DNA from: Melioribacteraceae bacterium | Lineage (GTDB): Bacteria; Bacteroidota; Ignavibacteria; Ignavibacteriales; Melioribacteraceae | Assembly (NCBI GenBank): GCA_016342755.1 | Contig: JAEINS010000012.1 | Span: 62,001 to 126,000, forward strand | Length of the DNA stretch: 64,000 bases | Direction of reading: 5' to 3' | Shown: positions 51,805 to 61,008 of the stretch, one piece after another | Layout: each line of letters opens with the position of its first letter | Position numbering within the stretch: the first letter of the stretch is position 1 | The notes under the pieces: model-generated | The model's database searches: none | What the model was told of the DNA's origin: nothing | Seen by the model: the letters and a program-made list of their open reading frames with translations, nothing else | Program-made: the position numbers and the translations under genes

Positions 51805-52698
51805 TTATTTTTCAGTTTTGTTTACTACTTCTATCTTTTCATCTTCGATGACAATGCTATTCTTATTATGTTCAAAAGAAAGGCAACACTTCAATTTTCC
51901 GCAAGGTCCGCTTAATTTAGACAGGTTTGTTGAAAGGTTTTGATCGGATGCAATTTGTGTGGTAATTCTCTGGAAATTAGTTAAAAATGTTGAACAGCAA
52001 AATTCCCGTCCACAAGCACCAACACCGCCAATTCTTTTTGCCTCGTCTCTAACACCAATTTGGCGAAGTTCAATTCTTGTTCTAAAATTTGAGGCAAGTT
52101 CTTTTGCTAATTCTCTAAAATCTACTCTACCGTCCGAAGTATAAAAGAAATATAATTTTTTCCTGTCAAACTGATAATGTAAATCAACTAACTTCATACT
52201 TAAATTATATTTGACTACAGCATTTTCAAATATAGGCTTTGCCTTTTGTTCATCGTGCAGATTCTTATTATACTGCTCAATATCCTTTTCTGTAGCTTTT
52301 CTTAATACCTGGGGTGTTGGGTTTCCATTCCCGCATTTATCCTTCTTAAAAGTAACTAGTTTACCAACTTCAGTAATAGTAGAGACTTCCTGCGAGTTAT
52401 CTTCACCAATAACAATAATTTTATCACCCTTAAGATATTCGGTTGAATCATTTTCATTTATCAAACCGAAGTGAGAGCCTATTAACCCTTTAGAATTGGC
52501 TTCTAAGAATTTGCCCTTTAAGTGCTCACTACTAACTTTGTCTGGCGATATATTGCAACATCCACATCCGTTTTTAAGGGCAAGATCATTATTGTAATTG
52601 TTAATTATTAGTTCTTCAAGACTAGTCCCAGATTCAGACTCATCAGGCTGATCTTCCGTTTCCGATAATTTTAAGTCAGATTCATTTATATTATGCAA
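51805..52698 (-). CDS. PSP1 domain protein (RicT/YaaT-like)
   Basis: A 297-residue cytoplasmic protein of the PSP1 (RicT/YaaT) superfamily. In Bacillus, RicT belongs to an Fe-S Ric complex that affects RNase Y-dependent RNA processing; the role in this phylum is unclear. Visible: the conserved DLHYQFDRKKLYFFYTSDGRVDFR, the RIELRQIGVRDEAKRIGGVG segment, and the cysteine motifs CGREFCCSTF and CGKLKCCLSFE near the C-terminus, which may bind a metal cluster. An N-terminal CGCC is extra. The start is TTG at 52698 with AGGA 7 bases ahead; the nearby ATG is out of frame. It follows the holB-like gene by 11 bases. Confidence 0.85.
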   Translation of the reverse strand: MHNINESDLKLSETEDQPDESESGTSLEELIINNYNNDLALKNGCGCCNISPDKVSSEHLKGKFLEANSKGLIGSHFGLINENDSTEYLKGDKIIVIGEDNSQEVSTITEVGKLVTFKKDKCGNGNPTPQVLRKATEKDIEQYNKNLHDEQKAKPIFENAVVKYNLSMKLVDLHYQFDRKKLYFFYTSDGRVDFRELAKELASNFRTRIELRQIGVRDEAKRIGGVGACGREFCCSTFLTNFQRITTQIASDQNLSTNLSKLSGPCGKLKCCLSFEHNKNSIVIEDEKIEVVNKTEK

Positions 52699-52709
52699 TT
52701 TATTATCCT

Positions 52710-53825
52710 TTATTTTAATCCAATTGAAGCAATTTCAAATATAATATTCATAGTTATAATATTCAAGCTAACGTTTCTATCAATAGTCTGAACTAACCGG
52801 TCGTTTAATTTATATATTTCTTCAATATTTATATTGGCATATTTACTGTTAAACTTTTCAACAATATCTAAAGCATCTTTGAAATAATAATTTTTCTCGT
52901 AATTAATTCTGTTTTTAACAACATCAACTAACCATTTATTTATAAATTGTATTAAAATGGTTACAGATTTTTTAGGATTTGATTTTGACAATTCATTTAT
53001 AATTTGGAAAGCCGTGCTATAATGTCTGGCCAAAGAATATCTTAAAATTTCAATTGTCTTTTCCATGAAATACTCAAAATCATTTTCAAGTAAATCCAAA
53101 GCATTTGTAACAGATCCATCAGAAAAAACAGAAACTTTTTTTGCTAAATCCGATTCAATGTTAAACTTATTTGTTAAAATATTTTCAACTGAATTATCGG
53201 AAAGTGGCTCAAACTTTATTTGCCAGCACCTGGATTGAATTGTTGTTAAAAGTCGTTCTTTAAATGGAGTCATTAAAATAAATATTATCCCGTCCGGAGG
53301 TTCCTCAAGGCTTTTTAACAAAGCGTTCTGGGCTTCATCATTCATTAAGTGCGCATCGGATATAAGTATAAATCTATATGAAGTATCATCATAGTTCAAA
53401 ACAACAAATTTCTTAATATCTCTAATACTGCTAATCTTTATATTATTAGCTTTTTCAATATAAATTTGATAGTAGGGATTCTTTGATTTATTTTCAAATT
53501 CCTTCTTAATACAATCTAATTGGTCTTCACTTAATTTAGCGGTAGCACTATCTTCACTTGTTTCTCCTCTGCCGCGCGGTAAAGGTACAATGTACTTTAT
53601 ATTCGGAATCTCTAGTTTTTCTATCCTCTTAAAAGTAGTCGATAGTTGTTTCCCCTTTAAATTAGAATTGAGAGCCTTTGCAAATTGAATTGCAACAAAA
53701 TGCTTTCCAACTCCATTTTGGCCATCAAACAAAAATGCGTGGGGGATTTTTTTTGATTCTTGAATTTTTTGTAAGGTAGTTATGGCGTTTTTTTGCCCAT
53801 AAACAGTACTATAAAAATCATCCAT
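52710..53825 (-). CDS. holB: DNA polymerase III delta prime subunit-like protein
   Basis: AAA+ clamp-loader subunit. The N-terminal ATPase domain has YGQKNAITTLQKI, Walker A GQNGVGKHF, the sensor region LISDAHLMNDEAQNALLKSLEEPP, and SRCWQIKFEPLS, the SRC motif of the family. The Walker A lacks the usual GKT end (GKH), and the zinc-module cysteines of E. coli delta prime are not seen. C-terminal helices (about 270-370) fit the collar domain. I chose the ATG at 53825 (MDDFYSTVYG); a TTG at 53846 would overlap the upstream gene's stop. It is followed by the ricT-like gene, a common pairing (holB-ricT) also in Firmicutes. Confidence 0.85.
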   Translation of the reverse strand: MDDFYSTVYGQKNAITTLQKIQESKKIPHAFLFDGQNGVGKHFVAIQFAKALNSNLKGKQLSTTFKRIEKLEIPNIKYIVPLPRGRGETSEDSATAKLSEDQLDCIKKEFENKSKNPYYQIYIEKANNIKISSIRDIKKFVVLNYDDTSYRFILISDAHLMNDEAQNALLKSLEEPPDGIIFILMTPFKERLLTTIQSRCWQIKFEPLSDNSVENILTNKFNIESDLAKKVSVFSDGSVTNALDLLENDFEYFMEKTIEILRYSLARHYSTAFQIINELSKSNPKKSVTILIQFINKWLVDVVKNRINYEKNYYFKDALDIVEKFNSKYANINIEEIYKLNDRLVQTIDRNVSLNIITMNIIFEIASIGLK

Positions 53826-53842
53826 TTCTATAATACTAGAAA

Positions 53843-54070
53843 TCAATAATCGTATTCTTCATCATTGTAGAAGTAATCTTCATCATCTGGAACGTCTGGC
53901 CAAATGTCTTCAATTCCTTCAAATAGTTCTTCTGTATCTTCTAATTCAGTAAGATTTTCAATAACTTCAAGAGGTGCGCCAATTCTATCAGCATAGTCAA
54001 TTAGCTCTTCTTTGCTTGCAGGCCAAGGGGCATCGGTGAGAAAAGAAGCTAATTCAACTGTCCAGATCAT
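53843..54070 (-). CDS. DUF2795 domain small acidic protein
   Basis: A 75-residue protein whose first half matches the DUF2795 family: LASFLTDAPWPASKEELIDYADR, then EVIENLTELEDTEELFEGIEDIWPD. The tail is a short Asp/Glu/Tyr-rich stretch. SD AGGAG stands 6 bases before the ATG. DUF2795 proteins are small helical proteins of unknown function. It lies between the M23 peptidase and holB genes and may share their transcript. Confidence 0.85.
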   Translation of the reverse strand: MIWTVELASFLTDAPWPASKEELIDYADRIGAPLEVIENLTELEDTEELFEGIEDIWPDVPDDEDYFYNDEEYDY

Positions 54071-54090
54071 AAAATCTCCTATGAAAAAAA

Positions 54091-55017
54091 TTAATTATTT
54101 TTTGCGAATTCAAATATTTTTACTTTGTCATAAATAAAATTTCTTGGGTTTAATGCAACACCATTATGATGTATCTCGTAATGTAAATGTGGACCTGTTG
54201 ATAAACCAGAGTTTCCACTTTTTGCAATTAAATCGCCACGTTTTACTTTCTGACCTTTTTTAACACTAAACTTAGATAGATGACCATATGTTGACTTATA
54301 ACCAAATCCATGATCAATTTCAATCATTCTGCCCAAAGAACTGCTTTGCTTTACAGATGAAACAGTTCCATCTCCAGGAGCAAAAACCTCACTACCGGTA
54401 TTACAAACAATATCAAGTCCCCAGTGCATTCTTTTGCGTTTTAAAATTGGATGATATCTCATTCCAAATCTGTCACCAAAATAACCTTCAGCAGGTCTTA
54501 GTGCCGGGAGACAATCAAATAATTTATTGTTTTTTTCTAACTTTAATTCTATATCAGTGTAGTTGTCTTTTTCATAAAGAACTTTTCCTCTCAGGTTTTC
54601 AATAACCATATCAAGGGAATCAACAAGCGATTTAAGTTCAAAATTACTTGTAAAATTTACATCTTTGAAGGAACTTCCACCTGTTCCTAACTCTTTTTGA
54701 TCTGCCGAAATAGGTTCCAGATTAACGGCAAGTCTCAAATTATTATTAAAGTCCGATAAACTGTCAATTTGTAAATCCAACAAATTAAACTCACGGATTG
54801 CTCCGCTAAGCTTCTTCTGCAAGAGTCTGTTCTCCGCATGCAGATAGGCTATTTCGTCATCAGGATTAAGATAATGTTTTGACAACATGTAACTTCCTAA
54901 CACAAGAAACGAGAGAAATGCTGAAACAAATACGATCAGAAAAATAAACTTTTTATAAAAGTTTTTAATCTCTACGAACTTCAGCTTATTTTTTGAAAAG
55001 TAGTAAAAGTTTTTCAT
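54091..55017 (-). CDS. M23 family metallopeptidase (murein hydrolase-type)
   Basis: A 308-residue protein with one N-terminal membrane helix (about 25-47), a coiled-coil (about 60-165) and a C-terminal LytM/M23 domain. The zinc-site residues are visible: His and Asp in MHWGLDIV, and HLHYE for the later His pair, with GYKSTYGHLSKF and GNSGLSTGPHLHYE around them. It probably cuts peptide cross-links in peptidoglycan or acts in the envelope as a division/growth factor. The start ATG is at 55017. It is followed by DUF2795 after 20 bases. Confidence 0.9.
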   Translation of the reverse strand: MKNFYYFSKNKLKFVEIKNFYKKFIFLIVFVSAFLSFLVLGSYMLSKHYLNPDDEIAYLHAENRLLQKKLSGAIREFNLLDLQIDSLSDFNNNLRLAVNLEPISADQKELGTGGSSFKDVNFTSNFELKSLVDSLDMVIENLRGKVLYEKDNYTDIELKLEKNNKLFDCLPALRPAEGYFGDRFGMRYHPILKRKRMHWGLDIVCNTGSEVFAPGDGTVSSVKQSSSLGRMIEIDHGFGYKSTYGHLSKFSVKKGQKVKRGDLIAKSGNSGLSTGPHLHYEIHHNGVALNPRNFIYDKVKIFEFAKNN

Positions 55018-55071
55018 AATAATTCGGTTGCGAAAGTACTAAATATCCTCATTTAATTCAAGTTTTATTTT

Positions 55072-56085
55072 TTACTCGAAATCATGTTCAAAATAATTGA
55101 TTGTTCTATTAACATTATCGGTTTTATTTTGAATTCTTTTAAGCAAATTATTCTGGAAAACTTTAGCCGCATCATAACCATAATGTTTTAATAAATAATT
55201 CATTGCAATTACTTCTGCTATCACCGTCAAATTTTTACCAGACACAATTGGAAGTTTAACATAAGGAATTTCTACATCCTGTAAAGTTAATACAGTGTCA
55301 TCTAAACCAGTTCTGGTGTAAGTTGTATCCTTATCCCATATTTCTAATTCAATGATAACCTCGAGCCGTTTCTGGAATCTTATGGCTCTTACACCAAACA
55401 TGCTCTTAACATCAATAATTCCTATTCCTCTAACTTCCATGAAATGTTTAACAAGATCCGTACCAGAACCCATTAATATTCCTTCACCTTTTTTTGTCAG
55501 AATAACAACATCATCAGCTACAAGTCTGTGTCCCCTTTCAACCAGATCCAAAGCCACTTCACTCTTGCCAACTCCTGATTTACCAACAAACAGCATTCCT
55601 ATACCATATACGTCTATAAATGATCCATGTAAAGATAAACTTGGCGCAAATTGATCATCAAGAAAATCACTTATTATATAAGATAGTTTTGTAGTAGAAT
55701 AATCGGAACCAAAAATACATACATTCTTTTTATTCGCAAATTCAATCATTTCCGGGAATGGATTGTTCCCGTCTGAAAGCATAATACATGGAATATCAAA
55801 TTCAAATATCTTTTTAAAAACCTCTATCCTTTTTTCTTCTGATAAATGTTGAAGATACCTGTTTTCTGTATTACCAAAAACCTGAACTCTGTTAAATGTA
55901 AATAAATCAACAAACCCGGCCAAAGCAAGACCGGGTCTGTGTAAATTTTGTTCTGTAATTAAATTATTAAAACCAGATTCATTATTCAAAAGTTTAATAT
56001 TTATTTTTTCTTTTAAGTTACTGTAAAAGAAATCGACTGTAATATTTTTTTTCGTAGATATATTCTTTTCGCTGATGTTTATCAT
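55072..56085 (-). CDS. hprK: HPr kinase/phosphorylase
   Basis: A 337-residue HprK. The N-terminal domain (1 to about 130) is followed by the kinase domain with the P-loop GKSGVGKS (168-175), the preceding SLHGSFIDVYGIG with the conserved His, the acidic HRLVADDVV, and the family signature EVRGIGIIDVKSMFG. In Firmicutes HprK phosphorylates Ser46 of HPr and controls catabolite repression; in Bacteroidota and relatives a full PTS is often missing, so the target is less clear. The ATG overlaps the hpf stop (ATGA), which shows coupling. Confidence 0.93.
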   Translation of the reverse strand: MINISEKNISTKKNITVDFFYSNLKEKINIKLLNNESGFNNLITEQNLHRPGLALAGFVDLFTFNRVQVFGNTENRYLQHLSEEKRIEVFKKIFEFDIPCIMLSDGNNPFPEMIEFANKKNVCIFGSDYSTTKLSYIISDFLDDQFAPSLSLHGSFIDVYGIGMLFVGKSGVGKSEVALDLVERGHRLVADDVVILTKKGEGILMGSGTDLVKHFMEVRGIGIIDVKSMFGVRAIRFQKRLEVIIELEIWDKDTTYTRTGLDDTVLTLQDVEIPYVKLPIVSGKNLTVIAEVIAMNYLLKHYGYDAAKVFQNNLLKRIQNKTDNVNRTINYFEHDFE

Positions 56086-56384
56086 TTAACTCTTGTTAAC
56101 CTCTTCGATTTTATTTTTTTTAGCTGTGATTTTATTTTTTCAACAGCTAATGTAACTGATTTTTCAAACTCTGGACTTTCTTCTGATGCAGAAAAGACTT
56201 TACCCGGAATTGTCAAATTAATTTCAGCAGTTTTTATACTGTCCTTAACATGTGTAAAATGAAGTATAACTTCTGACTCTAGAATTTCATCATTATACTT
56301 CTCTAACGTTTTTAATTCGTTTGTGATAAATTCTTTGAGGGAATCCCGGCATTTAAATTTTCTTGATGTGATTTGCACGTTCAT
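56082..56384 (-). CDS. hpf: Ribosome hibernation promoting factor (short form)
   Basis: A 100-residue protein of the HPF/RaiA (sigma-54 modulation) family. It shows QITSRKFKCRDSLKEFITNELKTLEKY, then ESEVILHFTHVKDSIKTAEINLTIPG, and a final helix with KSQLKKIK. It binds the 30S decoding region in stationary phase. The length corresponds to the short form without the dimerising C-terminal domain. SD AGGAG precedes the ATG. It is coupled by a 4-base overlap to hprK and follows the recombinase gene by 11 bases. Confidence 0.92.
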   Translation of the reverse strand: MNVQITSRKFKCRDSLKEFITNELKTLEKYNDEILESEVILHFTHVKDSIKTAEINLTIPGKVFSASEESPEFEKSVTLAVEKIKSQLKKIKSKRLTRVK

Positions 56385-56395
56385 AATGACTCCTC

Positions 56396-57295
56396 TTATG
56401 ATTTTGGATGAGCTTTTTTATATGATTCTTTTAATCTTTCGATACTAACATGTGTATATATCTGCGTAGTCGAAAGATTTTCGTGTCCTAATATTTCTTT
56501 TACTGCAATTAAATCCGCATTATTATCAAGCATATGTGTTGCAGCGCTGTGTCTTAAAACATGAGGACTTTTCTTTTTAATATCGGTTACTTTTGAAAGG
56601 TATTTCTTGACGGTTCTATATACAAATTCCGGATATAATTGCTTACCGGAAAACGTAGTAATCAAAGGATCATTGAAATTATATATGTTTCTATCTTTTA
56701 AGTAAGCTTTTATCAAAATAATTGATTTCTCGGCTAATGGAACAATTCTTATTTTCGAACCTTTTCCTAAAACTCTAATGGTTTTACTTTCAAAATCAAT
56801 ATCAGCAACTTTTAAACTGCATAGCTCTGAAACCCTTAATGCACATCCATATAATAATTCAAATATAGTATTAACAATATACTTCTTTTCCGATGTGCTC
56901 TCAAATTCTCCTGGTAATTTATAAATTTCCTTTAAAGAATCAAGACTTATTATCTCTGGAAGTTTTCTTTTTATTTTAGGATTATGAATGTTTTTGAAGG
57001 GATTTTTTTCAATTAAACCAATTCTAACAGCAAAATTAAACAAACCCCGTACGGCTGAAAGTTTACGGGAGATTGTAGAAGTTGTAAACTCTTTCTCGTT
57101 TATTGTAATAAGAAAATTACGTACAGATCTCTCTGTAACCTTATTTATTAAATAAATTTCTTTATCATCGCAAAACTCAAGAAACTCGTTTAAGTCTTTT
57201 TGATATGCCTTTTCAGTATTATCTGAAGCTCTTATCACACTACTTAATTCGGCAAAATATGAATCTACTGCAGATTTAAGAGAATTTTCATTCAT
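56396..57295 (-). CDS. Tyrosine recombinase XerC/XerD
   Basis: A 299-residue tyrosine recombinase that resolves chromosome dimers at dif. It has the N-terminal SAM-like core-binding domain (about 5-90) and the catalytic domain with Arg in GCALRVSELCSLK, Lys in VLGKGSKIR, HVLRHSAATHML (HxxR), HENLSTTQIY with the nucleophilic Tyr. The size and lack of phage or transposon neighbours fit a chromosomal Xer. I cannot decide between XerC and XerD from one copy. It stands between topA and hpf, a housekeeping setting. Confidence 0.9.
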   Translation of the reverse strand: MNENSLKSAVDSYFAELSSVIRASDNTEKAYQKDLNEFLEFCDDKEIYLINKVTERSVRNFLITINEKEFTTSTISRKLSAVRGLFNFAVRIGLIEKNPFKNIHNPKIKRKLPEIISLDSLKEIYKLPGEFESTSEKKYIVNTIFELLYGCALRVSELCSLKVADIDFESKTIRVLGKGSKIRIVPLAEKSIILIKAYLKDRNIYNFNDPLITTFSGKQLYPEFVYRTVKKYLSKVTDIKKKSPHVLRHSAATHMLDNNADLIAVKEILGHENLSTTQIYTHVSIERLKESYKKAHPKS

Positions 57296-57322
57296 ACTTT
57301 CAGCTCAAATGTTAATTAAGAT

Positions 57323-59536
57323 TTATTCGGATTCTTCTTCCTCAGAGCCTTCCTCTTTTGGTTTAGTCCAGCTAATATAATCGCAATCGGGATATTTATT
57401 ACAGCCGTAGAAAAATTTACCGCGTTTCGATCTTCTTGTAATAACGTCTCCTTCTTTACATTTAGGACATTTTATACCAAGTGTAATTTGTTTTGTATAG
57501 TCGCAATCGGGATACTTCTCACAACCTATAAATTTACCAAACCGGCTATTTCTAAATATTGTTTTAGAACCGCATTTAGGACAATCTTCTCCGGTATATT
57601 CAGGTTCAGCATCATCTTTGGCTTCACGTAATGATTTAATGTTTTTACAGTCGGGATAATTTGTACAGGCTAAAAACTTTCCAAATCTCCCAATTTTAAT
57701 TTCCATATCAGAATTACATTTATCACACTTAATCTTTTCAATTTTAGATTCAGCTTCTGTAATTGCTTCTAAAAATGGATTATAAAAATCATTTAATACT
57801 TTTATATATTCTATTTCGCCATTCGCAATCTGATCAAGTTCACTTTCCATCTGGGCTGTAAAATTAACATTAAAAATTGAATGGAAATTCTTTATCAAAA
57901 TCTCATTAACTCTTTTGCCAAGCTTAGTAGGAAATAATTTACGTTCAGTCTGATTTACATAATCACGATCCTGAAGAGTACCAATTATTGAAGCATAAGT
58001 ACTTGGTCTACCAATACCATTGCTTTCTAATTCTTTAATTAGAGAACTTTCTGTATACCTTGGAGGCGGTTTTGTAAAGTGCTGGTTCTTTTCAAGATTT
58101 TCTAAAGTTAACTTAGCTTCTTTTTCAAGACCTTTAGGTAATATTGTATTTTCACTTTCTTCTTTATTGCTATTTTCTTCTTTGCTTTCTTCATAAATTT
58201 TCTGGAAACCATCAAACTTTATAACAGTACCGGCTAGTCTGAACAAGAATTCATCAGCCTTTATTAAAACTGTTGTTGTTTCATGAATTGCAACTTCCAT
58301 CTGCGAGGCAATAAATCTGTTCCAGACAATTTCATAAAGTTTAAATTGCTCATCATTTAAGTATTGTTTTACAAACTCCGGAGTATAATTAATTGATGTT
58401 GGACGAATAGCCTCATGCGCATCCTGAATGTTTTTAGATTTTGATTTCTCAAATGTTCTGGGCTTTTCTACCGAATACTCTTCTCCAAACCGCTTAGTAA
58501 TAAATTCTTTAGCATCATTAACAATATCAATATTTAAACGTGTAGAATCAGTTCTCATATATGTAATTAAACCGGTAACGCCTTCTTCACCAAGGTCAAC
58601 ACCTTCATATAAACTCTGTGCTACTCTCATGGTATTTCTAGGGCGCAAACGTAATCTTCTTGAAGCTTCGGCCTGCAAAGTACTTGTAATAAAAGGAGGT
58701 GAAGGATTTCGTTTAATTTCTTTTTTCTTAATATCAGAAATATGGAAGTTATTTTTCCCTTTAATTTTTTCGGCAATTTCCTTTGCGCCTTCTTCACTAT
58801 TAATAGCAAAATTTTTGTTCAGAAATTCTTTCCAATCCGATTCTTCCATTTCTGGTTTTGGCTGAATTTTAAGCGACTTACCGTCAACCTCAACAAGTTT
58901 AGCCTTTAGAATATCACCACTATCAGTTTTGGCTTCAATCCAAATTGACCAATATTCGGTTGCTATAAATTTTTCAATCTCTTCTTCACGTTCGCAAATA
59001 AGCCTTAAGGAAACTGATTGCACTCTTCCCGCCGAAAGACTGTTTCCGGCTTCATCTATAATAGCAGTCCAAAGTATAGGACTAATTTTATAACCAATAA
59101 TCCGGTCCATTACCCTTCGGGCACGCTGAGATGTTACAACATGGTTGTCAATCTCAATCGGATTTTTCATTGCGGCTTTAACCGAGGTTTTTGTAATTTC
59201 ATTAAACAAAACTCTATAAATAGTTGCCTTTGTTTTACCTTCAATTACATCTACAATATCCTGAGCAATAGCTTCACCTTCACGGTCGGGATCGGTCGCG
59301 ATATATATTTTATCCGATTTTTTTGCATCATTTTTAATCTGCTTAATCAGATCGCCTTTTCCCCTGATATTTAATAACTTAGGTTCAAACCCGTTTTCAA
59401 TATCAATACCAAGCTTAGTTTTAGGAAGATTTCTAATATGACCCACAGTTGCTTCAACTTTATAACTTCTTCCCAAGTATTTATTAATAGTCTTTGCTTT
59501 TGATGGTGACTCAACAAGTACCAAATTTTTGCTCAT
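57323..59536 (-). CDS. topA: DNA topoisomerase I
   Basis: A 737-residue type IA topoisomerase that relaxes negative supercoils. The N-terminal TOPRIM domain shows LVLVESPSKAKTINKYLG and ATDPDREGEAIAQDI. The active-site Tyr lies in TGLITYMRTDSTRL. PRYTESSLIKELESNGIGRPSTY is the conserved late motif. Three Cys4 zinc ribbons close the protein (about 595-725: CDKCNSDM/CTNYPDC, CPKCGSKT/CEKYPDC, CPKCKEGD/CNKYPDC), then a short acidic tail. SD AAGGGATG stands before the ATG. It is followed by xer and preceded by smg. Confidence 0.97.
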   Translation of the reverse strand: MSKNLVLVESPSKAKTINKYLGRSYKVEATVGHIRNLPKTKLGIDIENGFEPKLLNIRGKGDLIKQIKNDAKKSDKIYIATDPDREGEAIAQDIVDVIEGKTKATIYRVLFNEITKTSVKAAMKNPIEIDNHVVTSQRARRVMDRIIGYKISPILWTAIIDEAGNSLSAGRVQSVSLRLICEREEEIEKFIATEYWSIWIEAKTDSGDILKAKLVEVDGKSLKIQPKPEMEESDWKEFLNKNFAINSEEGAKEIAEKIKGKNNFHISDIKKKEIKRNPSPPFITSTLQAEASRRLRLRPRNTMRVAQSLYEGVDLGEEGVTGLITYMRTDSTRLNIDIVNDAKEFITKRFGEEYSVEKPRTFEKSKSKNIQDAHEAIRPTSINYTPEFVKQYLNDEQFKLYEIVWNRFIASQMEVAIHETTTVLIKADEFLFRLAGTVIKFDGFQKIYEESKEENSNKEESENTILPKGLEKEAKLTLENLEKNQHFTKPPPRYTESSLIKELESNGIGRPSTYASIIGTLQDRDYVNQTERKLFPTKLGKRVNEILIKNFHSIFNVNFTAQMESELDQIANGEIEYIKVLNDFYNPFLEAITEAESKIEKIKCDKCNSDMEIKIGRFGKFLACTNYPDCKNIKSLREAKDDAEPEYTGEDCPKCGSKTIFRNSRFGKFIGCEKYPDCDYTKQITLGIKCPKCKEGDVITRRSKRGKFFYGCNKYPDCDYISWTKPKEEGSEEEESE

Positions 59537-59546
59537 TTTACATCCC

Positions 59547-59999
59547 TTAATTAATAATATCAGATGAGTATAACAGAACTCTGCTGCCAGGTAAAATTTC
59601 AGAATTAAAATCTACTAATGAAATTAGTATTATAAGATTAATATCCTCTTTTGTAATCGATTCCTCCGGAGCAAGTAATAATTGCTCTAAAACCAATTCA
59701 AAATCAAGCGAATCTAATAATCCTACATTAACTAATTTTAATAAATAATTATAATTCTCGAAGCCCAAAACCTCTTTTTCTTCTTCAGATAATACTCTAA
59801 TATTTCTATTTTTTTCTTTTCTATTATCTTGTGATATTTTTCCGCTCAACACTTTATCGTATACCAAACTAAATGCCACACTTACTGTTTGTTCATCAAA
59901 ATTTTTATTTGATAATAATTCACTTACTTCTTCTACTTGATAATCTTTATTAAGACTATCTAATATCTCTGTCAGTACTTCTACAATTTTATTTGTCAT
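59547..59999 (-). CDS. smg: Smg (DUF494) family protein
   Basis: A 150-residue helical acidic protein matching the Smg/DUF494 family: IVEVLTEILDSLNKDY at the start, NIRVLSEEEKEVLGFENYNYLLKLVNVGLLD in the middle, and ITKEDINLIILISLV near the end. Function unknown. In Proteobacteria smg lies next to topoisomerase-like and dprA genes. Here it is 10 bases before topA, which supports the call. Its start overlaps the ybeY end by 11 bases. Confidence 0.85.
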   Translation of the reverse strand: MTNKIVEVLTEILDSLNKDYQVEEVSELLSNKNFDEQTVSVAFSLVYDKVLSGKISQDNRKEKNRNIRVLSEEEKEVLGFENYNYLLKLVNVGLLDSLDFELVLEQLLLAPEESITKEDINLIILISLVDFNSEILPGSRVLLYSSDIIN

Positions 60000-60444
60000 C
60001 TTTTACAATTTTACTGTTAACATTATCTAAAGTTAGTTTGAGGAATTTATTTTCCTGTTTTTTCATATTTTTTTTATCTTCCTCTTTAACATCATCAAAC
60101 CCTAATAAATGTAATATGCCATGAATCACTAATCTTACTATTTCATCATTAAAAGAACATTTATATTTTTTTGAATTTTCTAATGCTTCATCATAGGAAA
60201 TAAACAACTCACCTTCCAAATTCTCATTTTCTCCAGAATAATTAAAGGTAATTATATCAGTATAATAATGATGATCTAAGAATTCTTTATTTATTCGTAA
60301 AATCTCATCATTACTAATAAAATTAATTTCCAGGGCAAATATAGTAAAATTTAATTCATTTTTTAGGAATGCTACAATTGAGTGGATATTTTTTTTATCA
60401 ATTCTAAATTTATTATCACTTGAAACAATTAAATCCTTAATCAA
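59989..60444 (-). CDS. ybeY: Endoribonuclease YbeY
   Basis: A 151-residue YbeY-type metalloprotein for rRNA maturation and ribosome quality control. Motifs: NFISNDEILRINKEFLDHHYYTDIITF, GELFISYDEALENS, and the metal site HGILHLLGFDDVKEED. The third His of the textbook HGxLHLxGYDH site is Asp here; Bacteroidota YbeY proteins also depart from the consensus at this place. The start is TTG at 60444 with AGAGGAAAG just ahead. It is coupled to smg by overlap. Confidence 0.9.
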   Translation of the reverse strand: MIKDLIVSSDNKFRIDKKNIHSIVAFLKNELNFTIFALEINFISNDEILRINKEFLDHHYYTDIITFNYSGENENLEGELFISYDEALENSKKYKCSFNDEIVRLVIHGILHLLGFDDVKEEDKKNMKKQENKFLKLTLDNVNSKIVKDDK

Positions 60445-60453
60445 ACTTTCCTC

Positions 60454-61002
60454 TTAATTATTTTTAGTATCAAATTCTTTTAAAGATTTTTCCGATTTAA
60501 CAGCAAGTGCCACATAATTATTTGCCGATACAATAAAATGATCTATTTCTTCTTTTGTAAGATCTCTTATAATTTTTGCAGGAACTCCGGCAACAAGTTT
60601 TCCGCTTGGGACTGTAAAACCTTCTTTAACAACAGAACCGGCCGCCACTAAAGAATTTTCTTCAACAACAGCTCTGTCTAAAACTATTGCTCCCATTCCT
60701 ACTAAACAATTGTTTTTTAAGGTACAGCCATGAAGTGTTACATTATGCCCGACTGTTACATTATCTCCAATAATAAGAGGCGCAATACCGCCGGTTACAT
60801 GAAGCATACTGTTATCCTGAATATTGGTATTTCTGCCAATTTTGACAAAATTAACATCACCGCGAATTACTACATTATACCAGATATTAGAACCTTCTTT
60901 AATTTCAACATCGCCAATAATTCTTACTCCATCAGCAGTAAACACAGCTTTATCAATCTGCGGGAATTTACTTTCAAACGGATACAATTTTTTTTCACTC
61001 AT
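60454..61002 (-). CDS. Gamma carbonic anhydrase-like hexapeptide-repeat protein
   Basis: A 182-residue left-handed beta-helix protein of the gamma carbonic anhydrase/YrdA group. Hexapeptide repeats run through about 20-150: VRIIGDVEIKEGSNIWYNVVIRGD, IGRNTNIQDNSMLHVTGG, IIGDNVTVGHNVTLHGC. The metal-binding His residues sit in MLHVTGG and VGHNVTLHG. The C-terminal helix holds VAGVPAKIIRDLTKEEI. Activity as carbonic anhydrase in this subgroup is not assured; acyltransferase-like roles have been proposed. SD AGGTTTTA lies before the ATG. Confidence 0.88.
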   Translation of the reverse strand: MSEKKLYPFESKFPQIDKAVFTADGVRIIGDVEIKEGSNIWYNVVIRGDVNFVKIGRNTNIQDNSMLHVTGGIAPLIIGDNVTVGHNVTLHGCTLKNNCLVGMGAIVLDRAVVEENSLVAAGSVVKEGFTVPSGKLVAGVPAKIIRDLTKEEIDHFIVSANNYVALAVKSEKSLKEFDTKNN

Positions 61003-61008
61003 TAAAAC

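Noticed and set aside
56396-57295. Integrase of a mobile element
   Set aside because: The recombinase lies between topA and hpf in a housekeeping series; no att-like repeats, tRNA junction or phage genes are nearby, so it is a chromosomal Xer.
58428-58865. 145-codon + strand frame inside topA
   Set aside because: It is antisense to a clearly conserved part of topA, its translation has no known motif, and its composition is that of a complementary-strand shadow. The same holds for the other long antisense frames inside GH, TonB receptor and T9SS genes.
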